Below, in pieces: positions 8,193 to 18,992 of a stretch of 64,000 bases of DNA (position 1 is the stretch's first letter; each line of letters begins with the position of its first letter). Under the pieces are notes generated by a model. That model was not told the origin of the DNA. It ran no database searches and was given only the letters and a program-made list of their open reading frames with translations. The translations under genes and the position numbers were made by a program. The stretch is taken from NCBI RefSeq assembly GCF_004364775.1, contig NZ_SOAL01000006.1, forward strand, positions 186,001 through 250,000. Direction: 5' to 3'. Source of the stretch: Comamonas sp. JUb58. GTDB taxonomy: Bacteria > Pseudomonadota > Gammaproteobacteria > Burkholderiales > Burkholderiaceae_C.

Positions 8193-11100
8193 GTGCGCCT
8201 CAATTCCATCAAGCTTGCTGGCTTCAAATCGTTTGCGGAGCCCACCAATTTCATGCTGCCAGGGCAACTGGTGGGCGTGGTCGGCCCCAATGGCTGCGGC
8301 AAGTCCAACATCATGGATGCGGTGCGCTGGGTGCTGGGCGAGTCCAAGGCGAGTGAGCTGCGTGGCGAGTCCATGCAGGATGTGATCTTTAACGGCACCA
8401 CGCACCGCAAGCCGGCCAGCCGCTCCAGCGTGGAGCTGGTGTTTGACAACAGCGACCACCGTGCCGGTGGCCAGTGGAGCCAGTACACCGAAATCGCAGT
8501 CAAGCGTGTGCTGACGCGTGATGGCAGCAGCAGCTATTTCATCAACAACATGCCGGTGCGCCGCCGCGATGTGCAGGACGTGTTCCTGGGCACCGGCCTG
8601 GGCCCGCGCGCCTACGCCATCATCGGCCAGGGCACCATCAGCCGCATCATCGAGTCGCGCCCCGAAGAGTTGCGCCTGTTCCTGGAAGAGGCCGCAGGCG
8701 TCTCCAAGTACAAGGAGCGCCGCCGCGAGACCGAAAACCGCCTCAACGACACGCGCGAGAACCTGACCCGGGTTGAAGACATTCTGCGTGAATTGAACGC
8801 GAACCTCGACAAGCTGGAAAAGCAGGCCGAGGTAGCGGCCAAGTACAACGCGCTCAATGCCAGCGCCACCTTGAAGCAGCACCAGCTGTGGTTCCTCAAG
8901 CGCAGCGACGCTGAGCAAGAGCAGGAGAAGGTGCGCATCGAAGGCCTCAAGGCCGTCAATGACCTGGAGTCGCGCATGGCCGATCTGCGCCATGTGGAGG
9001 CGGACCTGGAAACCATCCGCCAGTCGCACTATGCCGCGGGCGACACGGTGAACCAGGCGCAGGGCAAGCTCTATGAAGCCACCGCCGAAGTCGGCAGGCT
9101 CGAAGCCGAAATCCGCTACGTGGTCGAAGGCCGCCAGCGTGTGGAGAACCGCCTGGTGCAGCTGGCCGAACAGATTGCGCAGTGGACCATCCGCAAGGAC
9201 GAATCCGAGGCCGAGCTGGAAAACCTGGCCGGCCAGGGCATGGATGCCGAAGAGCGCGCCGAGATGCTGGCCGCCCAGCTCGAAGAGCAAAACCTGCAGC
9301 TGCCCGATATGGAAGAAGCGCTGCGCCTGGCCCAGCAGCGCGCCAACGACCAGCGCAGCTCCGTCACCCAGGTGCAGCAGCAGATCCAGGTGCTGGCGGC
9401 AGAACAACGCAGTCTAAACGAACAAAGCCGTGGCCTGGAAGTGCGCAGCGAGCGTTTGCGCAGCGACCGCAATGCGATGGCTGCGCCGGACGAAACCCGC
9501 CTTCTGAACCTGCAGCAGCAAAACGAGGAAGCGGCCGAGGCCGCCGAGATTGCCGAAGGGCGGCTGCTGGAACTGCAGGACAGCGTTCCCCAACTCGACG
9601 AGGCGCGGCGCAGCAAGCAGCAACAGGTCAACCAGGAAGGCGCCAAGCAGGCCGATCTGTCGGCACGGCTGGAGGCCCTCAAGGCGCTGCAAGAAAAGGT
9701 CAAGACCGATGGCAAGCTGCAGCCCTGGCTGGCCAAGCATGGGCTCGATGGCCTGCAGGGCCTGTGGAGCCGTATCCAGGTCGAACCCGGTTGGGAAAAC
9801 GCGCTCGAAGCCGCACTGCGCGAGCGTCTGGCCGCGTTGGAAGTCAGCCGCCTCGACATGGTGCGCGGCTTTTTGGGCGCGGGTGCCCAGGATGCACCAC
9901 CGGCCCGCATGGCTTTTTACAGCGTGCCGCAAGCACCGGCCGTGGCTCCAGCGGGCAAACTCGCGCAGCTGTCTGATTTGCTGCGCGTACATGATGCCGG
10001 CCTGCGCGCCGTGCTGGTCGACTGGCTTTGCGGCTGCTACACCTGCCCCAGCCTGGACGAGGCGCTGGCCCAGCGCAGCCGCCTGCAGGCCGGTGAAACC
10101 ATTTTTGTGCCGACCGGCCATTCCGTCAGCCTGCACAGCGTGAGCTTTTATGCGCAGGACTCCGAGCAGTCCGGCATGCTGGCTCGGGCCCAGGAAATTG
10201 AACATCTGGAGAAAGAACTGCGCGCCCAATCGCTGATTGGCGAAGAGGCGCGCAATGCGCTGGTGCGTGCCGAGAGCGCCTATGCCGATGCATCACAGCG
10301 CCTGGTGGCCGTGCGCGCCGAGGCCGCGCAAACCCGCAACCGCGCCCATGAGCTGCAGGTGGAAACCTTGCGCCTGACCCAACTGGCCGAGCAGGCCCGC
10401 GCCCGCACCGCCCAGATCGACACCGACCTGGGCGAGGTGGTGCAGCAGCTCGAAGAAATCCAGGAGCGCCGGATTGCGGCCGAGGCCCGGTTTGAAGAGT
10501 TGGACATGCAGCTGGCCGACAGCCAGGAGCGCCATGCCCAGCTCGATGAGACCGTGTATGAGTCCGAGCGCAAGCTGGCCAGTGCCCGCGAGCAGTTGCG
10601 CGCGCTGGAGCGCCAATCGCAGGAAGCGGTGTTTGGCCAGCGCAGCATGGAAGCGCGCCGCGCCGAGCTCAACCGCACGATGGAAACGGCGATGCAGCAG
10701 GCCAAAGCCCTGGGCGATGAGCAATTGCGTGCGCAAGAAGAGCAAAAGCGCCTCAACGACGCAGCAGCGCAAGGCGGCCTGCAAGATGCGCTGAACCTGA
10801 AGATGGAGCGCGAGAAGGACCTGGCCGCCCGCCGCAGCGAGTACGACGACCTGACGGCCCGGCTGCGCAGCAGTGATGAGCGCCGCCAGCAGTTTGAGCG
10901 CGAGTTGCAGCCGCTGCGCGACCGCATCACCGAGTTCAAGCTCAAGGAGCAGGCCGCACAACTGGGCCTGGAGCAGTACACCACCTTGCTGCAGGAAGCC
11001 CAGGCCGATCTGGAGGTCATCGCCGCCTCGGTCAGGGATGGCCAGGTGCGCCTGACGGGTCTGCAAGGTGAGATCGACCGCCTGCACCGCGAAATTGAAG

Positions 11101-11720
11101 CGCTGGGCGCCGTCAATCTGGCTGCCCTGGATGAGTTGAACCATGCCCGCGAGCGCAAGACCTTCCTCGACTCGCAGATGGAAGACCTGACCCAGGCCAT
11201 GACGACCCTGGAAGACGCGATCAAGAAGATCGATGCCGAGACCCGGCAACTGCTCTCGGGCACCTTCGACACCGTCAACAGCCATTTCGGCCGCATGTTC
11301 CCTGAGCTGTTTGGCGGCGGCCAGGCCAAGCTGATCATCACCGGCGACGAGATTCTGGACTCGGGCGTGCAGGTGATGGCCCAGCCGCCTGGCAAGAAGA
11401 ACCAGACCATCCATTTGCTGTCGGGTGGCGAGAAGGCACTGACCGCGATTGCGCTGGTGTTTGCGATCTTCCAGCTGAACCCGGCACCGTTCTGTCTGCT
11501 CGATGAGGTGGACGCGCCGCTTGACGATGCCAACACCGAGCGCTATGCCAAGCTGGTGGCCTCGATGAGCCGCAGCACGCAGTTCCTCTTCATCAGCCAC
11601 AACAAGATCGCGATGGAGATCGCCCAGCAGCTGATTGGTGTGACAATGCAGGAGCAGGGCGTCTCGCGCATTGTGGCCGTGGATATGGAGTCTGCCTTGT
11701 CGATGGCGGATTCGGCGTGA
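8193..11720 (+). CDS. smc: chromosome segregation ATPase SMC
   Basis: A 1175-residue ATPase that forms the condensin core with ScpA/ScpB and organises newly replicated chromosomes. Walker A is GPNGCGKS at 31-38. A coiled coil of Gln/Glu/Arg-rich heptads follows. A hinge with little coiled coil lies around residues 500-650 (GLDGLQGLWSRIQVEPGWEN onward), then a second coiled coil. The ABC signature LSGGEKAL and Walker B FCLLDEVDAPLDDAN lie near the C-terminus. The start is GTG at 8193 (MRLNSIKLAGFKSFAEP), where all SMC proteins begin; no ATG fits. It leads an smc-zipA-ligA array, with 22 bases to zipA. Confidence 0.97.
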   Translation: MRLNSIKLAGFKSFAEPTNFMLPGQLVGVVGPNGCGKSNIMDAVRWVLGESKASELRGESMQDVIFNGTTHRKPASRSSVELVFDNSDHRAGGQWSQYTEIAVKRVLTRDGSSSYFINNMPVRRRDVQDVFLGTGLGPRAYAIIGQGTISRIIESRPEELRLFLEEAAGVSKYKERRRETENRLNDTRENLTRVEDILRELNANLDKLEKQAEVAAKYNALNASATLKQHQLWFLKRSDAEQEQEKVRIEGLKAVNDLESRMADLRHVEADLETIRQSHYAAGDTVNQAQGKLYEATAEVGRLEAEIRYVVEGRQRVENRLVQLAEQIAQWTIRKDESEAELENLAGQGMDAEERAEMLAAQLEEQNLQLPDMEEALRLAQQRANDQRSSVTQVQQQIQVLAAEQRSLNEQSRGLEVRSERLRSDRNAMAAPDETRLLNLQQQNEEAAEAAEIAEGRLLELQDSVPQLDEARRSKQQQVNQEGAKQADLSARLEALKALQEKVKTDGKLQPWLAKHGLDGLQGLWSRIQVEPGWENALEAALRERLAALEVSRLDMVRGFLGAGAQDAPPARMAFYSVPQAPAVAPAGKLAQLSDLLRVHDAGLRAVLVDWLCGCYTCPSLDEALAQRSRLQAGETIFVPTGHSVSLHSVSFYAQDSEQSGMLARAQEIEHLEKELRAQSLIGEEARNALVRAESAYADASQRLVAVRAEAAQTRNRAHELQVETLRLTQLAEQARARTAQIDTDLGEVVQQLEEIQERRIAAEARFEELDMQLADSQERHAQLDETVYESERKLASAREQLRALERQSQEAVFGQRSMEARRAELNRTMETAMQQAKALGDEQLRAQEEQKRLNDAAAQGGLQDALNLKMEREKDLAARRSEYDDLTARLRSSDERRQQFERELQPLRDRITEFKLKEQAAQLGLEQYTTLLQEAQADLEVIAASVRDGQVRLTGLQGEIDRLHREIEALGAVNLAALDELNHARERKTFLDSQMEDLTQAMTTLEDAIKKIDAETRQLLSGTFDTVNSHFGRMFPELFGGGQAKLIITGDEILDSGVQVMAQPPGKKNQTIHLLSGGEKALTAIALVFAIFQLNPAPFCLLDEVDAPLDDANTERYAKLVASMSRSTQFLFISHNKIAMEIAQQLIGVTMQEQGVSRIVAVDMESALSMADSA

Positions 11721-11742
11721 TAGATTTTTAGAACGAAAACGT

Positions 11743-12873
11743 ATGAGTAATTTTCAACTGGCGTTGGTGATCACCTTTGGTGTCATTCTGGTTTTGTACA
11801 TCGCCTACAACACCTGGTCGGCACGCCGCAATGAGCCCAAGAAACCCCGGCCAGAGGAGCCCGGCCAGAGCGACTCCGAGTTGCGCTACGAGCCCGGCTT
11901 TGATGGCCGCGCTGCATCGTCGGCCACCGGCGACCCGGTGCTGGATGCGCAGCTGGGCGGCCAAGGCCCCCGCCTGAGCGGCCACAGCGCTGACGCTTTT
12001 GGCGCAGGCGCCGTAGCGCGCAGCGGCAACCCCGGCACCTACCTGGGCGACCGCCAGCAAATTCTCGACCCCCTCACCGATGCGATCGCTACCATCCACA
12101 CCGATGGCATCGTCTCCGGCAATGCCGCGATTGCGGCCATGCCCAGCAGCTTTCGCGCTGGCAACAAGGCCTTCAATATTGAGGGCCTGAACGAAACCAG
12201 CCAGACCTGGGAGCTGCCACGCGCAGGTGCCCGCTACACCGGCTTCCAGGCCGGCGTGCAGCTGGCCAACCGCCATGGCCCGATGAACGAGATCGAGTTT
12301 TCCGAGTTCGTCACCAAGGTCCAGCAGTTTGCCGACAGCATCGGCGCCGCGCAGGACACGCCGGACATGCTGCAGGAAGTGGCCCGGGCCCGCGAGCTGG
12401 ATGCCTTCGCCAGCGAGCATGATGCGCAGTTGGCCTTTATGTTGCGCGCCAAGCGCGCCTCCTGGAGCCCCGGCTATGTGGCCCAGGTGGCTGCCAAGCA
12501 TGGTTTTGTGCCCGCTGGCCCTGGCCGCATGGTGATGCCCTCGGGCATCGAGCAGATGCCTGCGATCCTGGCGCTGACCTATGACGCGCAAGCGGCTTTG
12601 GCCGACGACCCGGAAGCCAGCGCCTTGCGCGATGTGCTGCTGAGCCTGGATGTGCCGCATGTGGCCCGCAGCGAAAAGCCTTTCGACAAGATGCGCACGG
12701 CTGCCGAAGCGCTGTGCGCCGAGATGGACGGTGTCATCTGCGACCAGAATGGCACGCCCTTGCCGATCATGGTGGTGGACCCCATCGCCCAGGATTTGGA
12801 AAACCTCTACGACCAACTCGAGCTGCGCGATCTGGCAGCGGGCTCGCTGGCTGCACGGCGCCTGTTCAGCTAA
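11743..12873 (+). CDS. zipA: cell division protein ZipA
   Basis: A 376-residue divisome protein that tethers FtsZ to the inner membrane. The N-terminus is a single membrane anchor (NFQLALVITFGVILVLYIAY) with a very short periplasmic tip. A Pro/Glu-rich charged linker (KKPRPEEPGQSDSE) and a less conserved middle follow. The last ~140 residues form the FtsZ-binding domain (LAFMLRAKRASWSPGYVAQV, MVMPSGIEQMPAILALTYDA). The frame extends upstream into smc, but the ATG at 11743 places the anchor correctly. It lies between smc and ligA, an arrangement common in the family, and ends at its own terminator. Confidence 0.9.
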   Translation: MSNFQLALVITFGVILVLYIAYNTWSARRNEPKKPRPEEPGQSDSELRYEPGFDGRAASSATGDPVLDAQLGGQGPRLSGHSADAFGAGAVARSGNPGTYLGDRQQILDPLTDAIATIHTDGIVSGNAAIAAMPSSFRAGNKAFNIEGLNETSQTWELPRAGARYTGFQAGVQLANRHGPMNEIEFSEFVTKVQQFADSIGAAQDTPDMLQEVARARELDAFASEHDAQLAFMLRAKRASWSPGYVAQVAAKHGFVPAGPGRMVMPSGIEQMPAILALTYDAQAALADDPEASALRDVLLSLDVPHVARSEKPFDKMRTAAEALCAEMDGVICDQNGTPLPIMVVDPIAQDLENLYDQLELRDLAAGSLAARRLFS

Positions 12874-15120
<2,247 letters not shown>

Positions 15121-15279
15121 TCTGGCGCAAACGGCACGGCAGGCAGCGCTGCCTGACAGCAGATGCAGCCCTCGGGATAGGGGCTTTCTCTGACATCGGC
15201 ATGCAGCAGATGTCAATACGATGAAAAACGCCAGTGGCTGCCATCCGGCGGCCCTGCTTTTTTATGCAGAGGAGATGCC

Positions 15280-16092
15280 GTGAGCTATACACTGAGACAA
15301 GTTCAGACCTTGCTGACCAAGCCTGAGTTGGAGCTGTTCCAAGCCAGCCGTGCCAATGCGAACAAGGATCTGACCGAGCGTCAGCTCAGTAGCAAGATCA
15401 CCCGCAGCCGTACCTTGCGCGCCAAGTACCGCGATCTCTACCAACGCCAGACGGTGAAAACCCAGAAGGGCCCGGCTGCCGCACGCCGGCCTGCAGGCAA
15501 TGACAACAACCGCACCGAAGTGAAGGCCGAAGTGATGCAGGAAGTGCTGGGCCGTTTTGAAGAGCGGCTGGCCAAGCTGCAAACCACCGCGCAAAAGAGC
15601 GCGGCCACTGCCGCGACCGAGCGGACTGCGGCGCCTGCGAAGGCGGCCAAGAAGGCGGCGGCCAAAACTGCTACCAAGACAGCCACCAAGTCTGCTGCCA
15701 AGAAGGCGCTGAAGAAGCCTGCTGCCAAGGCTGCCGCCAAAACCACGGCGGCCGCGCCGCGCAAGGCAGCCAAGAAGGCAGCTACCAAGGCCGCCCCCAA
15801 GAAAGCAGCCGCAGTCAAGAAGACGGCGGCCAAGCCGGTGAAGACCGCCAAGTCCAGCAAGGCGCCTGCCAAAAAAGCAGCAGCCGCTCCCGCCAAAGCA
15901 CGCAAAATCGCTGCTGCCAGTGCCGAGGTGGGTGGCAATGCTGCCGCCGCTGCACGCGGCGCAGTGCCCACCCGCCAGCCGGCAGCTGCCAGCCGGGGCA
16001 ATCCCATCAAGGCGCAGCCGGTGAACAAGAAAATCAAGGCGAGCGGCCAGTCCAAAACCCGGGCTGCACAGGCCAAGCGCGACAGCCGCTAA
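15280..16092 (+). CDS. Ala/Lys-rich histone H1-like protein
   Basis: A 270-residue, extremely basic protein. The N-terminal ~75 residues are ordinary and helical (MSYTLRQVQTLLTKPELELF, then SSKITRSRTLRAKYRDLYQR). Residues about 105-220 are a low-complexity tract of AAKKA/KPAAK-type repeats resembling eukaryotic histone H1 tails and the bacterial H1-like nucleoid proteins (AlgP, Bph2/HctB type). The end is Gly/Arg/Lys-rich. It is expected to bind DNA without sequence specificity; the function is inferred from composition only. The start is GTG 15280, with AGAGGAGA seven bases upstream. It is a single gene followed by a strong bidirectional terminator. The N-terminal domain is conserved among Comamonadaceae hypotheticals as far as I recall, but I cannot name a family. 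Confidence 0.75.
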   Translation: MSYTLRQVQTLLTKPELELFQASRANANKDLTERQLSSKITRSRTLRAKYRDLYQRQTVKTQKGPAAARRPAGNDNNRTEVKAEVMQEVLGRFEERLAKLQTTAQKSAATAATERTAAPAKAAKKAAAKTATKTATKSAAKKALKKPAAKAAAKTTAAAPRKAAKKAATKAAPKKAAAVKKTAAKPVKTAKSSKAPAKKAAAAPAKARKIAAASAEVGGNAAAAARGAVPTRQPAAASRGNPIKAQPVNKKIKASGQSKTRAAQAKRDSR

Positions 16093-16109
16093 TCAGCCGG
16101 GGCATAAAA

Positions 16110-16143
16110 AATGCCGTACCCGCTCGGCATTGGGTACGGCATT
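16110..16143. terminator. bidirectional intrinsic terminator
   Basis: AATGCCGTACCC pairs with GGGTACGGCATT (12 bp, loop GCTCGGCATT). It lies between the convergent H1-like gene and the frameshifted secreted-protein gene, with an A-run on its left side that serves the minus strand. Confidence 0.75.
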
Positions 16144-16179
16144 GTCATAGGTACTCGGCAGGGCTGCTGCTTCAGCGGC

Positions 16180-16736
16180 TCAAGGCTTTGACTTTTTAGG
16201 AGCCGGGCTGGGCGCAGCGGCTGGCTGCTGCGCCTTGGCATAGGCCTTGGTCATCATCTCGCGCAGCAGGCTGGAGCTCGATTGCTGCATCATGCGGTTG
16301 ATGTCGGCCTGCTTGCTTTGCATCAGCTGCGCATGCGGCGATTGGGGGCCCTGGTCCAACAAGGATTGCAGCTGGGCCTCGTTGAAGTTCTGCGCATAGG
16401 CGGCAGCCAGTTGCGTATCCCAGCGCTTCTGGTAGTCGGCCGCGGCCGAGCGCGTGGCAGCAATCATCGCCTGGTCGGCTTGCTGCTGGCCCATCTTGTC
16501 GATCAAGGCCTGGTATTCGGGCGACTTGGTGGCAATTTGCAGGCCAACCTGCGGCAGGCTGTGGCCGAGCTTGTATTTCTCGACCAGGGCCAGCGCTATG
16601 TCTTGCAGCTTGGCAGCATGGGCCAGGCCGGGCAGCCACTGGCGGCGGCGACGGCGGGCAAGGCCATGCCGCCGAGCAGGCGGCGGCGGACCGAGGAAGT
16701 GCGGATCAAGCTGGAGGTCATGGCTGGCTCGCTCAT
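16180..16736 (-). pseudogene. secreted DUF2059-like protein, apparent 1-base frameshift
   Basis: Two minus-strand frames together make one sensible protein. From ATG 16736, frame A encodes a signal peptide (MTSSLIRTSSVRRRLLGGMA then LPAVAAASG), but it then runs to a TAG at about 16596. Frame B continues with LPGLAHAAKLQDIALALVEK and runs to the stop at 16180. Adding one base near 16634-16636 (GGCTGCC read as GGCCTGCC) joins them into a 185-residue protein with an AHA|A signal-cleavage site. The mature part (QLAAAYAQNFNEAQLQSLLD, then REMMTKAYAKAQ) resembles the helical DUF2059 family. The start codon overlaps the Nudix stop (TGATG), implying translational coupling. It may be a true pseudogene or a sequencing error; frame B alone could start at TTG 16506. 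Confidence 0.6.
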
Positions 16737-17344
16737 CAGGAGGCGGTCGAGCTGGAGGTTTCAGCAGGCTTGGGCGGGAACAAGGGGCCGGTGGGCGTCT
16801 CCAGGTCGATCACATGGATGCCGAATGCACCGCGCTTGCGGTCTTCAAAATAGCGCTGCAAGGTGACCTTGACAGTGCGGAAGGCGATCTGGTCCCAGGG
16901 GATGTCGGCTTCGCTGAAGAGCCGGGCTTCGATGGTCTCCCAGCCGGGCTTGAATTCGGTGCTTTGCAGCTGCGCCAAGTAGAACAAATGCACCTGGCCG
17001 ACATGCGGCACATTGACGAGCGAGAACAGCGGGCCCATCGTGATGTCGGCGCCGGCTTCCTCATCGGTCTCGCGCTCGGCGCCCTGGCCCGTGGTCTCGT
17101 CCAGCTCCATAAAGCCGGCTGGCAGGGTCCAGTAGCCTTTGCGGGGTTCGATATTGCGCAGACAGAGCAGCACCTTGTCGCCCATATAGGGGACGGTCCC
17201 CACCACGTTCAGCGGGTTCTCGTAGTGCACGGTATGGCAGGCGGGGCAGATCGCGCGGATCTTGGTGTCGCCGTCATCGGGCAGGCGGTGCTCAACCTTG
17301 GTGCCGCAGCGGCGGCAAAAATCAACGGGGGCGCGTGAGGTCAT
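16736..17344 (-). CDS. Nudix hydrolase with N-terminal zinc ribbon
   Basis: A 202-residue cytosolic pyrophosphohydrolase. Four cysteines near the N-terminus (C10, C13, C33, C36: FCRRCGTK and CPACH) form a zinc ribbon like that in NudC and related enzymes. The Nudix box matches GX5EX7REUXEEXGU at residues 77-99 (GFMELDE, then REtDEEAGA). These enzymes hydrolyse nucleoside diphosphates linked to another group (ADP-ribose, NADH, Ap4A); the substrate cannot be read from the sequence. The last base of its stop is shared with the start of the next minus-strand gene. Confidence 0.88.
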   Translation of the reverse strand: MTSRAPVDFCRRCGTKVEHRLPDDGDTKIRAICPACHTVHYENPLNVVGTVPYMGDKVLLCLRNIEPRKGYWTLPAGFMELDETTGQGAERETDEEAGADITMGPLFSLVNVPHVGQVHLFYLAQLQSTEFKPGWETIEARLFSEADIPWDQIAFRTVKVTLQRYFEDRKRGAFGIHVIDLETPTGPLFPPKPAETSSSTAS

Positions 17345-17389
17345 GCGGTCTATTGTGCGTCAAGGGCGCGCCGCTGGCGGCCAGGGGCG

Positions 17390-17418
17390 AAAAAAAGCGC
17401 CACCGCTGTGGGTGGCGC
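17390..17418 (-). terminator. intrinsic terminator after fumarylpyruvate hydrolase gene
   Basis: GCGCCACC and GGTGGCGC form an 8-bp stem. On the minus strand it is followed by a run of seven T, immediately past the stop of the hydrolase gene. Confidence 0.8.
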
Positions 17419-17430
17419 GTTGTCCTGGTA

Positions 17431-18129
17431 TTACACCAGTTCGATCTTCAACGAGGGCAGGCCGGTCACACCGCCTTCCAGCACATCGCCCTTGACGACG
17501 GCGGCCACGCCTTCTGGCGTGCCGGTGAAGATCAGGTCGCCCGCTTGCAGCTCCCAGGCTTGCGAGATCACTTCAATGGTCTCGGCAATGTTCCAGATCA
17601 GCTTTTGCACATTGCTGTGCTGGCGTTCAACGCCGTTGACCTTGAGCCAGATCTCGGCGTTGTTGACATCGCCGGCCTGGGCGGCGGGCACCAGGGCTGC
17701 GATGGGCGCGCTGCCTTCAAAGGCCTTGCCGATTTCCCAGGGGCGGCCCTGCTTCTTCATCTCGTTTTGCAGGTCGCGGCGGGTCATGTCCAGACCCACG
17801 CCATAGCCCCAGATGTGCGCGGCGGCATCGGCAGCTGCAATGTTCTTGCCGCCCTTGCCAATGGCCACGACCAGCTCGATCTCATGGTGCAGGTTGCTGG
17901 TGAGCGTTGGGTAGGCAATCTGGCCGGTGCTGCCGGTGGCAACGGGCACCACGGCGTCGGCGGGCTTCATGAAGAAGAAGGGTGCCTCGCGGCCGGTGAA
18001 GCCCATTTCCTTGGCATGATCTTCGTAGTTGCGGCCCACGCAGTAGACGCGGCGCACGGGGAACAGCTGGTCGCTGCCTTGGACAGGCACGCTCGTTGGC
18101 GCGGCCGGGGGAATGACGTATTGGCTCAT
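17431..18129 (-). CDS. fumarylacetoacetate hydrolase family protein, probable fumarylpyruvate hydrolase
   Basis: A 232-residue FAH-fold enzyme. Landmarks are RRVYCVGRNYEDHAKEMGF, REAPFFFMKPADAVVP, LHHEIELVVAIGKGG (the Glu-x-Glu metal ligands), GYGVGLDMTRRDLQ, KAFEGSAPIAALVP and GDLIFTGTPEGVAAV. The protein lacks the large N-terminal domain of eukaryotic FAH and matches the size of NagK-type fumarylpyruvate hydrolases, which split fumarylpyruvate into fumarate and pyruvate at the end of the gentisate pathway. The divergent zeta-class isomerase gene 191 bases away is the expected partner. The start ATG at 18129 is preferred over a long upstream frame. Alternative: another acylpyruvase. Confidence 0.85.
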   Translation of the reverse strand: MSQYVIPPAAPTSVPVQGSDQLFPVRRVYCVGRNYEDHAKEMGFTGREAPFFFMKPADAVVPVATGSTGQIAYPTLTSNLHHEIELVVAIGKGGKNIAAADAAAHIWGYGVGLDMTRRDLQNEMKKQGRPWEIGKAFEGSAPIAALVPAAQAGDVNNAEIWLKVNGVERQHSNVQKLIWNIAETIEVISQAWELQAGDLIFTGTPEGVAAVVKGDVLEGGVTGLPSLKIELV

Positions 18130-18320
18130 GCTGGACTTTGGTTGGAGGCGGAGAAATACCGCCCGGTTGAAGCGGTGCCAAAAATTATGCGGCAAAACAA
18201 AGCAGCCTGCAGGCTCCCAGGCACACCCCTTGCTGGTCTTGGCATGCGAGACGGCGACAGCTGTCATGCGGGCGACTGGCTCACCCGCGACTGCAGCGCC
18301 CTGCGTTATGCTCGGTCGCC

Positions 18321-18992
18321 ATGAAGCTGCACAATTATTTCCGCTCCTCTGCCTCCTACCGGGTGCGCATTGCGATGCAGGCCAAGGGCCTGGCCTATGA
18401 CTACCTGCCGGTGCACCTGGTCAAGGCCGAGCACCGCGAGCCCGCCTTTGCCAGCCATGTAGGCGATGCGCTGGTGCCGGCCCTGGAGACCGATGACGGC
18501 CTGTGGCTGAACCAGTCGCTGGCCGTGATCGAGTGGCTGGACGAGGCCTACCCGCAGACGCCGTCCATGCTGCCGGGCAATGCCTTGGCGCGTGCCCGCA
18601 TCCGTGCGCTGGCTTTGCAGGTGGCTTGCGAGATCCATCCGATCAACAACCTGCGCGTGCTGGCCTACCTGACCGGCGAGCTGGGCCACAGCGATGCCGA
18701 AAAAACCCAGTGGTACCAGCACTGGTGCCGTACGGGGCTGGAGGCCTTTGAGCGCCAGCTGGTGTTGCTGGCCGCCGAGCGCCAGGCGCAGGGCTTGTCG
18801 CCATCGCGCTTTTGCTGGGGCGATAGCCTGACCCTGGCCGACTGCGCGCTGGTGCCGCAGATTTTCAATGCCCAGCGCTTCAAGGTGAATCTTGACGGCC
18901 TGCCGTTGACGATGGCCGCCTATGAAGCGGCCTTTGCGACCGATGCGGTGCAAAAGGCCCAGCCCGCCGCCTGCCCGGATGCCCAGCCATGA
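18321..18992 (+). CDS. maiA: zeta-class GST, maleylpyruvate/maleylacetoacetate isomerase
   Basis: A 223-residue glutathione-dependent cis-trans isomerase. The N-terminal thioredoxin-like half begins KLHNYFRSSASYRVRIAMQA, with the SSxSxRVR motif that binds glutathione in the zeta class, and includes LNQSLAVIEWLDE. The C-terminal helical half has CEIHPINNLRVLAYL and the WGDSLTLADCALVPQIFNA N-capping motif. It isomerises maleylpyruvate (gentisate route) or maleylacetoacetate (homogentisate route). Pairing with a short FAH-family hydrolase favours maleylpyruvate (NagL-like). No ring-cleaving dioxygenase lies in the window. Its stop overlaps the next start (ATGA). Confidence 0.88.
   Translation: MKLHNYFRSSASYRVRIAMQAKGLAYDYLPVHLVKAEHREPAFASHVGDALVPALETDDGLWLNQSLAVIEWLDEAYPQTPSMLPGNALARARIRALALQVACEIHPINNLRVLAYLTGELGHSDAEKTQWYQHWCRTGLEAFERQLVLLAAERQAQGLSPSRFCWGDSLTLADCALVPQIFNAQRFKVNLDGLPLTMAAYEAAFATDAVQKAQPAACPDAQP

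Noticed and set aside
7680-9407. 575-codon minus-strand open frame across selO and smc
   Set aside because: It runs against the clearly real SMC ATPase domain and has shadow-type composition without motifs.
15600-15900. Repetitive AAG/GCC-rich tract read as a non-coding repeat or CRISPR-like array
   Set aside because: It is in frame inside an Ala/Lys-rich protein and has no fixed-length repeat or spacer structure.
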